Positions 1 to 11,048 of a DNA stretch of 64,000 nucleotides are shown piece after piece; position 1 is the stretch's first letter; each line of letters opens with the position of its first letter. The notes under the pieces were generated by a model that saw only the letters and a list, made by a program, of their open reading frames with translations, did no database searches and had not been told where the DNA came from. This DNA is from Xiphydria camelus. Lineage: Eukaryota > Arthropoda > Insecta > Hymenoptera > Xiphydriidae. Both the position numbers and the translations under genes were made by a program. The DNA lies in assembly GCA_963678675.1 (NCBI GenBank), contig OY783195.1:13800505-13864504 (forward strand), given 5' to 3'.

Positions 1-4
1 TAAT

Positions 5-1191
5 TTGATACCAGTGTCAGATTTTGTATTCCGTGATATTTTTTCAAAAGATTTCAGTCATCTTTCATTCCACAAGCCACACAAAGATACGTGTGCAACT
101 TGTGATGAAAATAAGATAAAAATTTCTTCGGCAAAGACTGCAGAGGAACGAGATCAGTTTAACTCCTTGCAAAAGACACTCATTTACAAATTGTTGAAAC
201 AATTAAAGAAATGAAAAAAAAGGACATAGAGATTGCCAAAGCCTCCAACGGAACAAAACAAGTACTTGTTTTTGATCTCCAGAAAACACTTCCTACGCCT
301 GTCCTAACGACAGGGATAGTATATTATAAGCGTCAGCTGTGGACTTACAACCTTGGCGTTCACGATGAAGTAACAAACATAGGCCATATGAATGTATGGC
401 CTGAAACTGTGGCATCCCGTGGCTCCCAAGAAGTCGCATCATGTCTAATTCATTTTATTAAAAATAAGCTTCCTCCAGCTGCTAAGGAACTGACCTTCTA
501 CAGTGACAGCTGTGGGGGCCAGAACCGCAACATCAAAATGTTACTGCTCCTGTCTCATACTCTTCAAAATCATCCGACTCTTAACGTCATTACTCAAAAA
601 TTTTTCATCCCGGGACATAGTTTCGACAGCTGTGATCGTGACTTTGCAATTATTGAAAACGCCAAGAGTCAACATGAAGAAATTTATGTTCCGGAAAAAT
701 GGTCGTCCATTATCGCCAATGCAAAGAAAAAGGCACCTAAATTCCAAGTTCACGATATGAAATCGGATGAATTTTTTTCTTCCAAAAATTTGGAGGAAGA
801 AATTACCAACAGAAAAGTAACAATAGAAAAAGAAAAGGCAGAATGGCTTAAAATGAGAATAATCCAAGTACGTAAGAAAGAACCTAATAAATATTTCTTT
901 AAAACATCTATTTTGGACGATGAAGCTCGCCTAACCTTTAAATGTGTCAGCATTGCAAAGAGGACTGGTCGAGGTCGACCATCAGAGGAATTTCGCAAAG
1001 TTATTCTACGGACTCTATACCCTAAAGGGCGGGCCATACAAAAAGAAAAGAAGAAGGATTTGCTTTCGTTACTCAACTTTATTCCACCTGTGCACCATTC
1101 ATTTTACCGAAAACTGACAGTGTCTAATCAAGTGCCTGAAGAAAATGATGAGTCTGACGATGAAGATGGCCCCATGAGAGTTGAAAGTTAA
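5..1191 (+). pseudogene. CGGQNRN-family transposase, 3' part (left-arm copy)
   Basis: Mirror copy of the transposase described at 16834-19276; only the 3' part lies in the window. The upstream frame ends at 214. The downstream frame (from about 163, annotated ATG at 211) runs to 1191. The two overlap, and the protein is continuous only if one A is missing from the A-run near 171-174. The same lesion occurs in the right arm (about 17851-17855), so it predates the inverted duplication or was copied between arms. The downstream frame carries the YSDSCGGQNRN motif at residues 97-107 and an acidic C-terminus. The TIR of this copy is at 1623-1655 with flanking AAGT. Confidence 0.85.
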
Positions 1192-1622
1192 AGAGTTCTT
1201 TTAGAACAGCTTTGTAATTTTTGGTAACCTATTGTCTTCGTCTATTATTTTTTTTACTCTGTTACCTACAAACGTAAATTTAATTAAAAATAATGTATTT
1301 TTCTGAAAAATTTTGATTTAAATCATTTTGCCTAAACCATCTTGTTCTTCCTTATCCTAATTTCATGAGCGCCAAAGCTGCCAAACCTCTGCCCAACCCA
1401 CGTGTGCTCAAGTTTTTGGCATTTTTATTCAGGACCACAATTGCCTACGTCTTTGAACACTTATAACATATAATAGGTTTGCAGGCTAATTTATTTCTGG
1501 GGCAAAACCTAGTTGATAGTGATACTCTAAACGCGTTAAATTTATAGTTTTAACTCTTATGTCCACCCTGATTTTATAATCTTTGTTTAACTTTACCTCT
1601 AATTATCTCAAAATCAGGAAAA
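1192..1622 (+). other. 3' non-coding part of the left CGGQNRN element
   Basis: AT-rich sequence between the transposase stop and the TIR at 1623-1655. It is the mirror of 16403-16833. I see no further coding potential. Confidence 0.6.
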
Positions 1623-1655
1623 TGAGGGTTAGGCACCTGTGGCACTGAGCCCTCC

Positions 1656-2061
1656 AAGTCAAAACTTAAAGATGTACGCCGGTTCTTGAAACCGGAAGTG
1701 GATACGAACAAATTATTACGTACGTTTTCTGCACCGAGTCAAACGGTAAAACTTTTGTTAAAGAAATTGTTCTGAAATCGCGCTTATTTGGGAGATATAT
1801 GTCCACGGTGGTTAGGACACCTTGTACATAGCCTCTCGAGTCTTGCAGTCGGGCGGGCGCTGCGCTTTTTTTAGTTGTTGGCGCAACCCTCAATCGAGGC
1901 TCGTGATTTTATTATATACGCATAACTTTTTCTCTACAAAAGACTTGGCGTGCCTGTACCTTACGAAATACAAAATGGGTACAAAACGAAATAATCCTTT
2001 TCTCATACAACGTGAAAATGTGTTTATCACTTGGTACTTCAGTACATAATATTATATCAAT
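1656..2061. other. Unassigned flank beside the left transposon end
   Basis: Follows the AAGT target-site duplication of the CGGQNRN element and mirrors about 15964-16369. It holds overlapping short ORFs on both strands (1666-1893 -, 1822-2049 +) with no recognisable domain. I see no reason to call them genes. Confidence 0.4.
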
Positions 2062-2446
2062 TGAAGAGTATAACTTCTAAAGGGTCTAAGTGCCATATTT
2101 GCAAAAATATATATTTTGTTTGAAAACGGTCGTAAGTTCAAACCCCAATGCATCTGAAAAGGGTCTATGTGCAGAAGCATACGTAGAGGCTCAAAACTCA
2201 AAAATCTGCAAGACATGCTTGACTATATTCCTTTGAAGCATCTGCCTATTTTTGCCGATTTTCCCAACTTTAGCTTTTTGGCACTTATTGTTAGTAACCT
2301 GTAGTTGTCTATTTTGTCTTATAAACAAATAAAACTGAATAAAACATATATGTCAGTGGTTTTATTAACATTTTGAAGTGTTTTTGCCGATTTTCCCGAC
2401 TTCAGCTTTTTGGCACTTAGACCCTTTAGAAGTTACACTCTTCATT
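2062..2446. mobile_element. MITE with about 30-bp TIRs (mirror copy 15579-15963)
   Basis: Both ends carry the inverted motif TAACTTCTAAAGGGTCTAAG, with the flanking GAAGAGT also shared. The interior has a direct repeat of about 38 bp containing GCCGATTTTCCC followed by CTTTTTGGCACTTA (near 2253-2290 and 2382-2420). No ORF is present, so this is a non-autonomous element. The target duplication is not clear. Confidence 0.7.
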
Positions 2447-2815
2447 TAATGTTTTTTCAGGAATAATTCACGCGTTCAAACGGAAAAAATAGTGTGAACA
2501 TTCTATGATAATTATCATAATCTAGCAGCAAATGGTCAACGCTTGTATAATATAATAATTCAACTTTTAAAGTCGTCTCTTGGGAACATTCCAATTTTGA
2601 GTTGTGCCACTATTGCAGCCCATGAGCGATATGATATACACTGTATACTCACTACAAAGGAATTTTTCCACTTTTATGGCAATTCGGCATACCATAATTG
2701 TTCATTTTTGGAACAGTCTTTCAATGATATTATTTATTTATTTATTATTATTTCAATGCTTCCTTTACCATGAACGAGCTCGCATCTCATAATACGGGGT
2801 TCTTCCTTCCTTTAT

Positions 2816-3115
2816 AGTACAAGATCCGAACTAGAGACGTTCTTCACCGATCTGCTAACCGGATGAAAAGTATTTTTTATCAAACATAATACGTCAATGA
2901 ATATATCGCGAATGGGTAGGCTAATAAAATATGCTCAAGACTACCCTTAAAACTATATAAACAGGTGAGCTGATATGAGCAATTTGCACCGATCTGCTTA
3001 CCAATTAAAGTATATATGAAAATAAAGATAATTTTATTGCAAACACGATGGTATAACCCTACCTGCAAAAAATCGGCCATGAATCACGGTTGTAAGGCTT
3101 TGAAATTTACCGGAG
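2816..3115. repeat. Dispersed 300-bp segment, copy 1 of 4
   Basis: A block of about 300 bp that recurs at 14908-15208 (inverted relative to this copy), 21810-22110 and 23375-23690. It contains two imperfect internal copies of a CACCGATCTGCT motif and the reverse strand of a small ORF (2880-3080). It is repeated because the larger unit around it has been duplicated and interrupted by other elements. No function is visible. Confidence 0.8.
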
Positions 3116-3546
3116 CTAGTAGACGGAGAGCCAGAGCCAAAAAAGGTCTCTGAATTTAATAAGCCCAGTTTTTTTATAGTTTATTACAGTGGTTGTGTAG
3201 ACAAACATCCTGCGGTCAGTCAAGCGAAAGCTGGGGCATATGTCTCAGGGACGCTATCAAAGTTGTCGTTCCTGCCGGGGTAATAATTTGAATTTAATAA
3301 GGTTGAAAATCGGTATACAACTTGTATATTGCATATAAATAAAGGTTACGAAGTCAGTCAGCTGAATGTGGGGGCGGAGCTGGTCAGTCAGCAAAAAAAG
3401 AAATGTAAATTTCGCGCGCGCTCGGCTCAAATCAGAGTATAGGAAAGAGCGCAGGTATACTCGCAGGGCGGTGGGGGGGGAGGGGGGGGTAAGAGACATA
3501 GCTCGGGGTCTGTTCCGTCGCACCGAGCGTACATAGGTCGTAAATA

Positions 3547-3790
3547 TTACGGACAATTCGTTAACAGCCATCTCCCGCAGTGCCCGCTTTGACCGGTACC
3601 GTCATAAAAGTGATCCGAGCCGGCTAAAGGAGAGGAGTGTCCAATGCCGCCGATGAACAATCGGGGAATGTTGATACTTAGTTCTTCCATTTTGCCAGCG
3701 TCATCGACATCCCTCCTCTGGCCGATCAGGGCGCGTCGCGTCACGTTAGCCCACGCTATCCCCTCCATTGGGCTACGATACGAATATATA
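3547..3790. repeat. Dispersed 240-bp segment containing TAGCCCACGCTATCCC
   Basis: This GC-richer segment occurs four times: here, 5950-6190, 7766-8010 and 14230-14480. An open frame across it (3547-3768 -, 14256-14477 +) is kept in two copies but differs by frameshift in the palindrome A copies, so I do not regard it as a gene. Flanking sequence suggests it belongs to the host repeat into which the GTCGAC element inserted. Confidence 0.75.
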
Positions 3791-3794
3791 AATT

Positions 3795-4640
3795 ATTGAA
3801 GTGAAACTTTTATGCTGAGGGTACTAAAATCGCGCACCCGACACGACGCGTCCGTAACGAAACCCACACACTCCAGCGCTTCCGACCGTGACTCACTCAT
3901 ACAGCGCTTTCGACCCTGCTCCAATACACCGCTCTCAACTCTGCCCCATTCCACCGCTCTCTACCGTACGTAGACGCCGTACCGTCTATCGCCTTTGCCA
4001 GGCAAAGCCATGTGTCGATTTTGCGAGGCTGGAGCGCCAGGCCACCGTACGACTATCACTCACGCGGCGAGGCTCACTATTATCGCAACCTCAGTAAAAC
4101 GCACTAATCTAGATATCATCTGTACATCGGTCGCAACAGCGAGGCAGGCGGTATGTTTTGGTGAATGGGGGTTACGAATGCGTTCGCAGTCCCACACATT
4201 TCCCTCAAAACTACCTCTCAGTGTATCTAATTGTAAACCACGGCTACATCACGGAATTACTATATCTCTTTGAATCCAATATAATCACCAGTAATATTGT
4301 GAGTGCAGTGTTACATCATTTCAACTAACCGATACGGTTTAAATCCACCACTCTACGTTTTCGGTCACTATTCGTGTCACGCAGTAGTGCCTTCGGAATT
4401 TACGACCTCGAGGAGATCTACTCTTGATCGCACATGTTATAGTTATTAACTTGAAACTGAAGAAGAATAAGGCAAAAATCAATCGCTGTTTAGACTGTGC
4501 AGAGGGGGTCAGATTTGTGTTGCTCGAGAGTGTTTCTTCGGGCGATGGAAGCTATTGTTCGTATTATGAGGCGACGCAGTGTCGCACCTCCACTAATTGT
4601 AAGAGGACTGTTTAGTCTCACCATAAATCCAGCGTTTAGG
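3795..4640. other. GC-richer region with an LTR-like motif
   Basis: Mirror of about 13385-14230. Around 4127-4165 it shares a block (on the other strand AACATACCGCCTGCCTCGC, then TTGCGACCGATG) with the putative BEL LTR at 37100-37150 and with 58895-58930. It may be a decayed solo LTR of a related retrotransposon. The overlapping ORFs at 3888-4097, 3995-4273 and 4424-4615 show no recognisable domain. Confidence 0.4.
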
Positions 4641-4859
4641 ACCCTTTTTTGGGTGTATCCGTAAGATATATAAGAAGCCAGACTAGAGGGCGCAGAGTTA
4701 CTTGTGAGTTGTTTGTATTTCGTTTGCACATTTTCAGTTTTCCGGATTTTACCGCGTCAAGTGGCCGGCTATACGGAGCTCGTGTAGTCTGCGATCGGAG
4801 TCGTGATCTTTTTCGAGTAACCACCGTGCATTACTGTACATTCTTGTGTGTGTGTGTGT

Positions 4860-5166
4860 GTGTGTATGCGTGGGTGTATTAATTTATAACAAAATACCTA
4901 AAACTGATGCAGAACGAAGTCGAAAATGGAGAGAGAGAATTAAATTAACACAATCAAATATTGCTATATCTGCTAATGCAGATCAACACCAGTCCCAAAC
5001 CCTGGAGAATGTAACAAATTTTCAAGTCCCTGGAGGATCCAATATCGGTGAAAATACATCCAGTGAATATGATATTCCTTGCACTACATTTTGTGCCCAT
5101 AAAAAAAAACAAAACGTGTGGCCGCCACACGCGGAAGAAGTGAAACTTCGATATCAGTTTCTCTGA
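4860..5166 (+). pseudogene. Small repeat-encoded ORF with KTDAERSRKWRERI motif
   Basis: The frame opens out of a (TG)n microsatellite (4845-4866) and reads through a basic motif, KTDAERSRKWRERI, near its start, then a Ser/Gln/Asn-rich stretch. It stops inside the 95-bp hairpin. The same ORF is encoded at 12860-13160 on the minus strand. The basic motif resembles short N-terminal stretches I associate with insect transposon-linked hypothetical proteins, but I cannot assign a family. The 3' end is formed by the hairpin, which suggests truncation. Confidence 0.45.
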
Positions 5167-5322
5167 ATTTGATTCCGGTGGTATTAGTTTCAATTGGCTC
5201 TACGAAGAAGCATTGTAAAAGACTTGTATAGAGCCAATTGAAACTAATACCACCGGAATCAAATTCAGAGAAACTGATATCGAAGTTTCACTTCTTCCGC
5301 GTGTGGCGGCCACACGTTTTGT
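5109..5322. repeat. 95-bp perfect-type hairpin inside the outer arm
   Basis: Arms 5109-5203 and 5228-5322 are reverse complements around a loop of about 24 bases (paired coordinates add up to 10431). The arm includes GTGTGGCCGCCACAC, itself a palindrome. An identical hairpin is present at 12703-12916. This is a third level of inverted repetition inside the outer palindrome. Confidence 0.9.
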
Positions 5323-5587
5323 GTTTATTTAACGAACTATAGATTCAATAGGCTATTAATTAATTATAATATAATAATATTGAAAATGTATTATATATGT
5401 ACAGAATAGACATTAAAAATAATATTTTAATAACTCATTCATTATCAAATTCTACATCCGAAACATCAAATTCGTTTAAACGTCAACAACGCAACTTCTT
5501 ACTTCAATAGATGTTCAAGTCATATCGATAATAAGTACGAAATAAACTATTTTGAGCATGCACAAAATGTTTATATTGAATTGTATC

Positions 5588-5839
5588 TTACCTTAACTCT
5601 TGTCTATACTTTTTACTTAAAGCCGTAAACTTTCTGTAGCAAACTACATGGTAGCACTCAATTTGTCCTGGATTCGATGGCAAAGATATATTGTCGTACG
5701 TTAAATTATATTTTGCACGAATTCGTAAAATTGCTTTACAATTTCTTAAAGTCTTCTCTGTAAATGATATTAATAGCTGATGCTTCTTGAGGCAGAATAC
5801 ACAAATTTTATTCATTTTGAAACAAAACACATGCGTCAT
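5588..5839 (-). CDS. Cys/His-rich ORF, 83 aa (left copy in palindrome A)
   Basis: Identical translation to 8117-8368 (+). The likely start is the second Met (MNKICVFCLK). The sequence has a CVFCLKKH zinc-binding-like start, then FTEKTLRNC and CYHVVCYRKFTAL, which looks like the N-terminal Cys/His module of transposon-associated insect proteins. I cannot name the family. The frame ends at AAG followed by GTAAGA, a consensus splice donor, so this is probably exon 1 of a longer gene. The second exon is not adjacent on this side, because the palindrome boundary lies at 5492. Confidence 0.5.
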   Translation of the reverse strand: MTHVFCFKMNKICVFCLKKHQLLISFTEKTLRNCKAILRIRAKYNLTYDNISLPSNPGQIECYHVVCYRKFTALSKKYRQELR

Positions 5840-6243
5840 TCACTACGGTTTAACCATTGTTCAATACAACACGAATTGAGACACGACACTTGATGGTTGA
5901 TAGTACATTGAAGGACACGCTTTTAGCCCCGATTTATATATTCGCATCGTAGCCTAATGGAAGGGATAGCGTGGGCTAACGTGACGCGACGCGACGCACC
6001 CTGATCGGCCAGGGGAAGGATGTCGATGATGCTGGCGAAATGAAAAAACTAAGTATCAAAATTCCCCAATTGTTCATCGGCGGCATCGGACACTCCTCTC
6101 CTTTAGCCGGCTCGGATCACTTTTATGACGGTACCGGTCAAAGCGGGCACTGCGGGAGATGGCTGTTAACGAATTGTCCGTGATATTTACGACCTATGTA
6201 TACGCTCGGTGCGACGGAACAGACCCCGAGCTAATGTCTCTTA

Positions 6244-7712
6244 AGGCGCGTCCTGACTGAGTCGACAGTGTCGATCGACACTTTCGACTAGAATTTGTCG
6301 ACTGGATTTTGTCGACCGGCATGTCGACTGGTTTGTCGGTAAACATCAAAGGGTAGTCGAGTCGACGGGTCTACAAGGCCCGACCCTCCGGAGGTATGTT
6401 CCGACCCTCGGCGTAAACGGGCCCCCGGTTGGATTGGTCTTTCCGGACGGTCATCTATTGAATTCGTCATTCTCTCCTTTACAAGATAGATTTAGTATTC
6501 CACGCATAGCGGTATCGATTAAAATTTTCGAGGAATGTGCGGGACTGCAAGCGCATTTGCCGCTTTCGCCGAAATATATCGTTTGCTAGTGAGGTATTCA
6601 GATCGCGGTGCTATCGAACGGTACGAACCGATATTCTGAATTCCGTCTATCGTGCGACGGAACGCGAATAAAAAAATAAGCATTCAAGCATGAGCCAAGT
6701 AATTTAGCGTCTACACGAAGCGAACAGTTTGGGGCGGCCTTTGAGCATCGCCAAAAACCGTACGCCGTACGCCGACCGTCATCGCACCGCTGCCGAAACA
6801 ACCGCTCGCCTTGCCGAACCCTCTGCGTTCGACTCGACTACCTTTGATGTTTACCGACAACTCGTGGAAAACCAGTCGACATGTCGATCGACAAAATATG
6901 TCGATCGACCAAGTCGACTGCCGCGTCCTGACTGAGTCGACACTGTCGATCGACACTGTCGACCAGAACATCGAAAACCGCGTCCTCACTCAGTCGACAT
7001 TGTCGATCGACACTGTCGACTCAGTCAGGACGCGGCAGTCGACTTGGTCGATCGACATATTTTGTCGATCGACATGTCGACTGGTTTTCCACGAGTTGTC
7101 GGTAAACATCAAAGGTAGTCGAGTCGAACGCAGAGGGTTCGGCAAGGCGAGCGGTTGTTTCGGCAGCGGTGCGATGACGGTCGGCGTACGGCGTACGGTT
7201 TTTGGCGATGCTCAAAGGCCGCCCCAAACTGTTCGCTTCGTGTAGACGCTAAATTACTTGGCTCATGCTTGAATGCTTATTTTTTTATTCGCGTTCCGTC
7301 GCACGATAGACGGAATTCAGAATATCGGTTCGTACCGTTCGATAGCACCGCGATCTGAATACCTCACTAGCAAACGATATATTTCGGCGAAAGCGGCAAA
7401 TGCGCTTGCAGTCCCGCACATTCCTCGAAAATTTTAATCGATACCGCTATGCGTGGAATACTAAATCTATCTTGTAAAGGAGAGAATGACGAATTCAATA
7501 GATGACCGTCCGGAAAGACCAATCCAACCGGGGGCCCGTTTACGCCGAGGGTCGGAACATACCTCCGGAGGGTCGGGCCTTGTAGACCCGTCGACTCGAC
7601 TACCCTTTGATGTTTACCGACAAACCAGTCGACATGCCGGTCGACAAAATCCAGTCGACAAATTCTAGTCGAAAGTGTCGATCGACACTGTCGACTCAGT
7701 CAGGACGCGCCT
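6244..7712. mobile_element. GTCGAC-rich fold-back transposon (copies 1 and 2 joined head to head)
   Basis: The element is symmetric, with both ends AGGCGCGTCCTGACTGAGTC and immediate flanks TTA/TAA. Short direct and inverted TCGATCGACA and GTCGAC motifs are concentrated at the termini and at the centre. A linear half copy occurs at 19504-20281, and the uninterrupted target sequence is visible near 14530-14560 (TCTCTTACCCC). That comparison supports a TTA target duplication, as in PIF/Harbinger-type elements, but no transposase is encoded, so the superfamily is an inference. Minor ORFs on both strands are reverse-complement images of each other. Confidence 0.75.
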
Positions 7713-8116
7713 TAAGAGACATTAGCTCGGGGTCTGTTCCGTCGCACCGAGCGTACACATAGGTCGTAAATATCACGGACAATTCGTTAACAGCCATCTC
7801 CCGCAGTGCCCGCTTTGACCGGTACCGTCATAAAAGTGATCCGAGCCGGCTAAAGGAGAGGAGTGTCCGATGCCGCCGATGATCAATTGGGGAATTTTGA
7901 TACTTAGTTTTTTCATTTCGCCAGCATCATCGACATCCTTCCCCTGGCCGATCAGGGTGCGTCGCGTCGCGTCACGTTAGCCCACGCTATCCCTTCCATT
8001 AGGCTACGATGCGAATATATAAATCGGGGCTAAAAGCGTGTCCTTCAATGTACTATCAACCATCAAGTGTCGTGTCTCAATTCGTGTTGTATTGAACAAT
8101 GGTTAAACCGTAGTGA

Positions 8117-8368
8117 ATGACGCATGTGTTTTGTTTCAAAATGAATAAAATTTGTGTATTCTGCCTCAAGAAGCATCAGCTATTAATATCATTTACAGAG
8201 AAGACTTTAAGAAATTGTAAAGCAATTTTACGAATTCGTGCAAAATATAATTTAACGTACGACAATATATCTTTGCCATCGAATCCAGGACAAATTGAGT
8301 GCTACCATGTAGTTTGCTACAGAAAGTTTACGGCTTTAAGTAAAAAGTATAGACAAGAGTTAAGGTAA
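8117..8368 (+). CDS. Cys/His-rich ORF, probable exon 1
   Basis: Likely start at 8141 (MNKICVFCLK). Visible candidate zinc ligands are CVFC near the start, the Cys in LRNC, and C/H residues in ECYHVVC. The reading frame runs to a GTAAGA donor at about 8365. A second small Cys-containing frame (9217-9349, with ICQICRKDRYND) lies downstream on the same strand and may be its exon 2, across the A/B junction. The function is unknown; repetition of the copy says it belongs to a mobile element. Confidence 0.5.
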   Translation: MTHVFCFKMNKICVFCLKKHQLLISFTEKTLRNCKAILRIRAKYNLTYDNISLPSNPGQIECYHVVCYRKFTALSKKYRQELR

Positions 8369-9216
8369 GATACAATTCAATATAAACATTTTGTGCATGC
8401 TCAAAATAGTTTATTTCGTACTTATTATCGATATGACTTGAACATCTATTGAAGTAAGAAGTTGAGTCAAGCCATGTCAAGTCGGACTCGAAATTTCCAC
8501 TAAATCGCGGATTTCGGAAATAATAACTCTATTGCGAAGGGAATATGGCACTTACGTTACCGTATTAATATTTCGTGAAAATTCTGTTATTTGTTAATGT
8601 TATTAACAATCAAACTTTGAAGCGCAATTAAAATGAAAAATCGTTTTCTCTTAAACTACTTTAGATAATTACTTGAAATTTTGCACACTGATAAAGCAAT
8701 GTTTACACTATCGAATAAATATTTGCTTGAGGTGAAATTGTTTTAAAAAATGTATTTTGCATTAATTTTTTTAAAACAATTGCAATTTTTCTTGCGGTCT
8801 TCACGCTATAAAAAAATGAAACTTACATCAATTCATGCGGCAAACGTTGGCCTTTTATAATCTGCAAAGAGAACTTTGTACTTTTTCTCCATTCCGGAGA
8901 TACGAAATTGTTTGTTACGCGGTGCGCTCGTAGATCGCGCGGCGCGCTCCGCTACTGGCGTCCGCGGCAACTTGATGGCCGCGCAAACTTGAGCAAAAAC
9001 CGTTTGAACTTGCATGAACATGATTTTCCGAGTTTGGCAAACATAGACAGTTTTCTTGTCAGTTTGCTGATGGTGCTCGTGCGGTATACTTGCTTAAAAA
9101 CTATTCGGTGTTTCAATATCATTTAGTGAAAATCTTTCGACCGAAGGAATGTTGTAATCCTTTGAAAAGGAAAGGTCATAATTGTGTTCGTCATAAGTTG
9201 TTCCTCGCGCGTTACT

Positions 9217-9349
9217 GCCAAGTGGAATAAAAAATTCGAAGAATACATTGATCGATATATTTGTCAAATATGTCGTAAGGACAGGTATAATGATGTTAAA
9301 ATTGCTTCAGATGTAGAAAATGAAGACCCAAGCACCCAAGATAGTTAAT
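9217..9349 (+). CDS. Candidate terminal exon with ICQICRKDRYND
   Basis: The frame reads KWNKKFEEYIDRYICQICRK and ends with an acidic tail and a TAA near 9349. It may be the 3' exon of the Cys/His-rich gene starting at 8141. The acceptor site is not obvious. A mirror copy lies at about 11650-11776 (-), but with a changed end beyond 11659. Short and unconfirmed. Confidence 0.35.
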
Positions 9350-9359
9350 ACCGATAATA

Positions 9360-9511
9360 ATTAATTGCTATACTGTGATACCTTCCAGGGAACGAATTGA
9401 ATTTTTAACTGAATGTAAATATTGGATTTGAACAGTGAACAGTTATAATTACTTGGAAGTTTATTCGTGGTTCACTATTAAAGAAGGTGTTACAGTATAG
9501 CAATTAATTAT
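9360..9511. mobile_element. 152-bp MITE
   Basis: Inverted ends of 28 bp beginning TAATTAATTGCTATACTG (9360-9387 against 9484-9511), with two mismatches. It lies just outside the left arm of palindrome B and just before the Helitron start. No ORF. Confidence 0.75.
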
Positions 9512-9535
9512 ACAATCTATATATATAAAAATGAA

Positions 9536-9539
<4 letters not shown>

Positions 9540-9586
<47 letters not shown>

Positions 9587-9587
9587 A
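9540..9587 (+). repeat. (GTCT)n microsatellite
   Basis: About eleven uninterrupted GTCT units directly after the Helitron-like 5' terminus. Confidence 0.95.
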
Positions 9588-9595
9588 TGTCTCTT

Positions 9596-10475
9596 ATGCC
9601 TTCCTAAACCGTTCATCCGATTGCGATGAAATTTTGGGAAATGGTTGGACGCATGCCCGCGATGGTTTCTGAGTTAGTAAATCTTATACAGGGTGTTCAA
9701 AATGTCCCGGTACGGCCGATTATCTCAACGGGAAAACATTTTAGAGAAAAATGTTTAATACAAAACTTTAAGGATTTTCCCGTGGCTACCCTGTGGTCGT
9801 ATTGGATTTGACCTTGACCGTGACCTTTAAGGTAATATCAAATGCCTTCCTAAGCCGTTCATCCGATTGCGATGAAACTTTGGGGAATGGCTGGACGCAT
9901 GCCCGCGAAGGTTTCTGAGTTAGTAAATCTTATACAGGGTGTTCAAAATGTACCGGTACTGATGATTATTATGCCTTCCTAAACCGTTCATCCGATTGCG
10001 ATGAAAAGTTGGGGAATGGTTGGACGCATGCCCGCGAAGGTTTCTGAGTTAGTAAATCTTATACAGGGTGTTCAAAAAGTACCGGTACGGATGATTATTA
10101 TGCCTTCCTAAACCGTTCATCCGATTGCGATGAAACTTTGAGGAATGGTTGGACGCATGCCCGCGAAGGTTTCTGAGTTAGTAAATCTTATAAAAGGTGT
10201 TCAAAAAGTACCGGTACTGATGATTATTATGCCTTCCTAAACCGTTCATCCGATTGCGATGAAAAGTTGGGAAATGGTTGGACGCATGCCCGCGATGGTT
10301 TCTGAGTTAGTAAATCTTATACAGGGTGTTCAAAAAGTCCCGGTACGGCCGATTATCTCAACGGGAAAACATTTTAGAGAAAAATGTTTAATACAAAACT
10401 TTAAGGATTTTTCCCTGGCTACCCAATGGTCATATTGGATTTGACATTGACAATGACCTTCTAGGTAAAATTGAT
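9596..10475 (+). repeat. 129-bp minisatellite (five units)
   Basis: Units start with ATGCCTTCCT at 9596, 9842, 9971, 10100 and 10229. The last four are 129 bp apart. The first is followed by an extra tail of about 117 bp, and the same tail follows the last unit, as if the 129-bp part had expanded inside a single original unit. Each unit includes TACAGGGTGTTCAAAA, which resembles a mariner-type terminus. Confidence 0.9.
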
Positions 10476-10738
10476 TTTTTAAAATCCGAACCTCTATTTT
10501 ATATACCGGAAATGAAAAGAGCGGGAAATTTCACGTTCAAATATGTCCTTGACCATTATTTCCATGTGATCTTTATGGTCAGCGGAGGTCAAATTGAGGT
10601 CAAGCACAGTTCGGCTTCGTACCATGAAAGCTATGGGCCCTATACAAATTCTTTTTGATAGTAGGATTTAGGATTTTTTAGTGGCTATACAATGGTGATA
10701 TTGTATTTGACCTTGACCATGACCTTCATTTGGAATCT

Positions 10739-11035
10739 CTTACATCTGACATAATATTCCAAATCAGTTACACGAAAAATCCCTTAGTGCCAACCAAATT
10801 TAATCGAGGTAACAATCATCACTGGCAAATTCAAAGGCGAAGACGTCCTCATTCACGCATACCTATGATTTCCAACGATTTAACATTCGAATTCAAGCGG
10901 CTCCAGTTCCCTTTGCGTCTTGCTTTTGCTATTATCATCAACAAACCACAAGGTCAATGGTTGACTATTGCTGGCTTAAATTTGGAAAATTCATGTTTTT
11001 CACACGGCCAATTGTATGTGGCTTGCTCCATATAA
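10739..11035 (+). pseudogene. Helitron PIF1-like helicase, C-terminal fragment
   Basis: The frame contains RIPMISNDLTFEFKRLQFP, then RLAFAIIINKPQGQ and CFSHGQLYVACS, the conserved C-terminal helicase motifs of Helitron proteins. The usual Ser before QGQ is Pro here. The segment just upstream (about 10803-10850) reads as helicase in another frame, so a frameshift lies near 10850. The frame stops right after VACS. In a full element this protein unwinds DNA for rolling-circle transposition; here it is a dead remnant. Confidence 0.8.
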
Positions 11036-11048
11036 AATATAAAAATAA

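Larger units (their letters stand above)
1..5496 (+). repeat. Outer palindrome, left arm
   Basis: This arm is the reverse complement of 12530-18024. Paired coordinates add up to 18025 at the outer end and 18026 at the inner end, so very few indels separate the arms. Single-base differences are visible, for example around 545, 1860, 1938 and 3690, and a G-run near 3475-3490 differs in length. The arm starts at the window edge, so the repeat continues further left. It contains the end of a CGGQNRN transposon (to 1655), a MITE (about 2062-2446), copies of dispersed segments also found at 20-23.7 kb, and a 95-bp hairpin (5109-5322). Confidence 0.95.
5492..8464. repeat. Palindrome A (centre about 6978)
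   Basis: A nearly perfect inverted repeat of about 1.48 kb per arm; paired coordinates add up to 13956. It begins exactly where the outer left arm ends and contains the fold-back element at 6244-7712 plus symmetric flanks. The arms differ at few positions; one is the A/T difference in the otherwise identical segments near 6073 and 7883. The centre is a non-palindromic loop of roughly 30 bases (about 6964-6993) flanked by tandem TCGATCGACA motifs. The low divergence suggests recent formation or ongoing gene conversion. Confidence 0.93.
9516..11040 (+). mobile_element. Helitron fragment with helicase remnant
   Basis: The 5' end TCTATATATATAAAAATGAA preceded by A is a typical insect Helitron start, followed by a (GTCT)n run (9540-9585). 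Inside are a 129-bp minisatellite and motifs shared with 35.1-36.8 kb. Near the 3' side is a remnant of the PIF1-like helicase of the Rep/helicase protein. I could not identify the CTRR 3' end because another inverted-repeat element begins at 11049. Confidence 0.7.

Noticed and set aside
3888..4273. Overlapping Arg/Ser-rich ORFs, mirrored at 13751-14136
   Set aside because: No domain, overlapping frames in GC-richer repeat DNA, and exact duplicates only because of the palindrome.
6598..7358. Pairs of identical ORFs on both strands in palindrome A
   Set aside because: They are reverse-complement images of the fold-back element arms; there is no independent coding evidence.
8833..9126. ORFs on both strands of the B left arm (mirrors 11864-12160)
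   Set aside because: Both strands are open over the same GC-rich stretch and neither shows a domain. I could not choose one.
9596..10475. CRISPR-like array
   Set aside because: The repeats are 129 bp and contiguous with no unique spacers, and the DNA is eukaryotic. It is a minisatellite.
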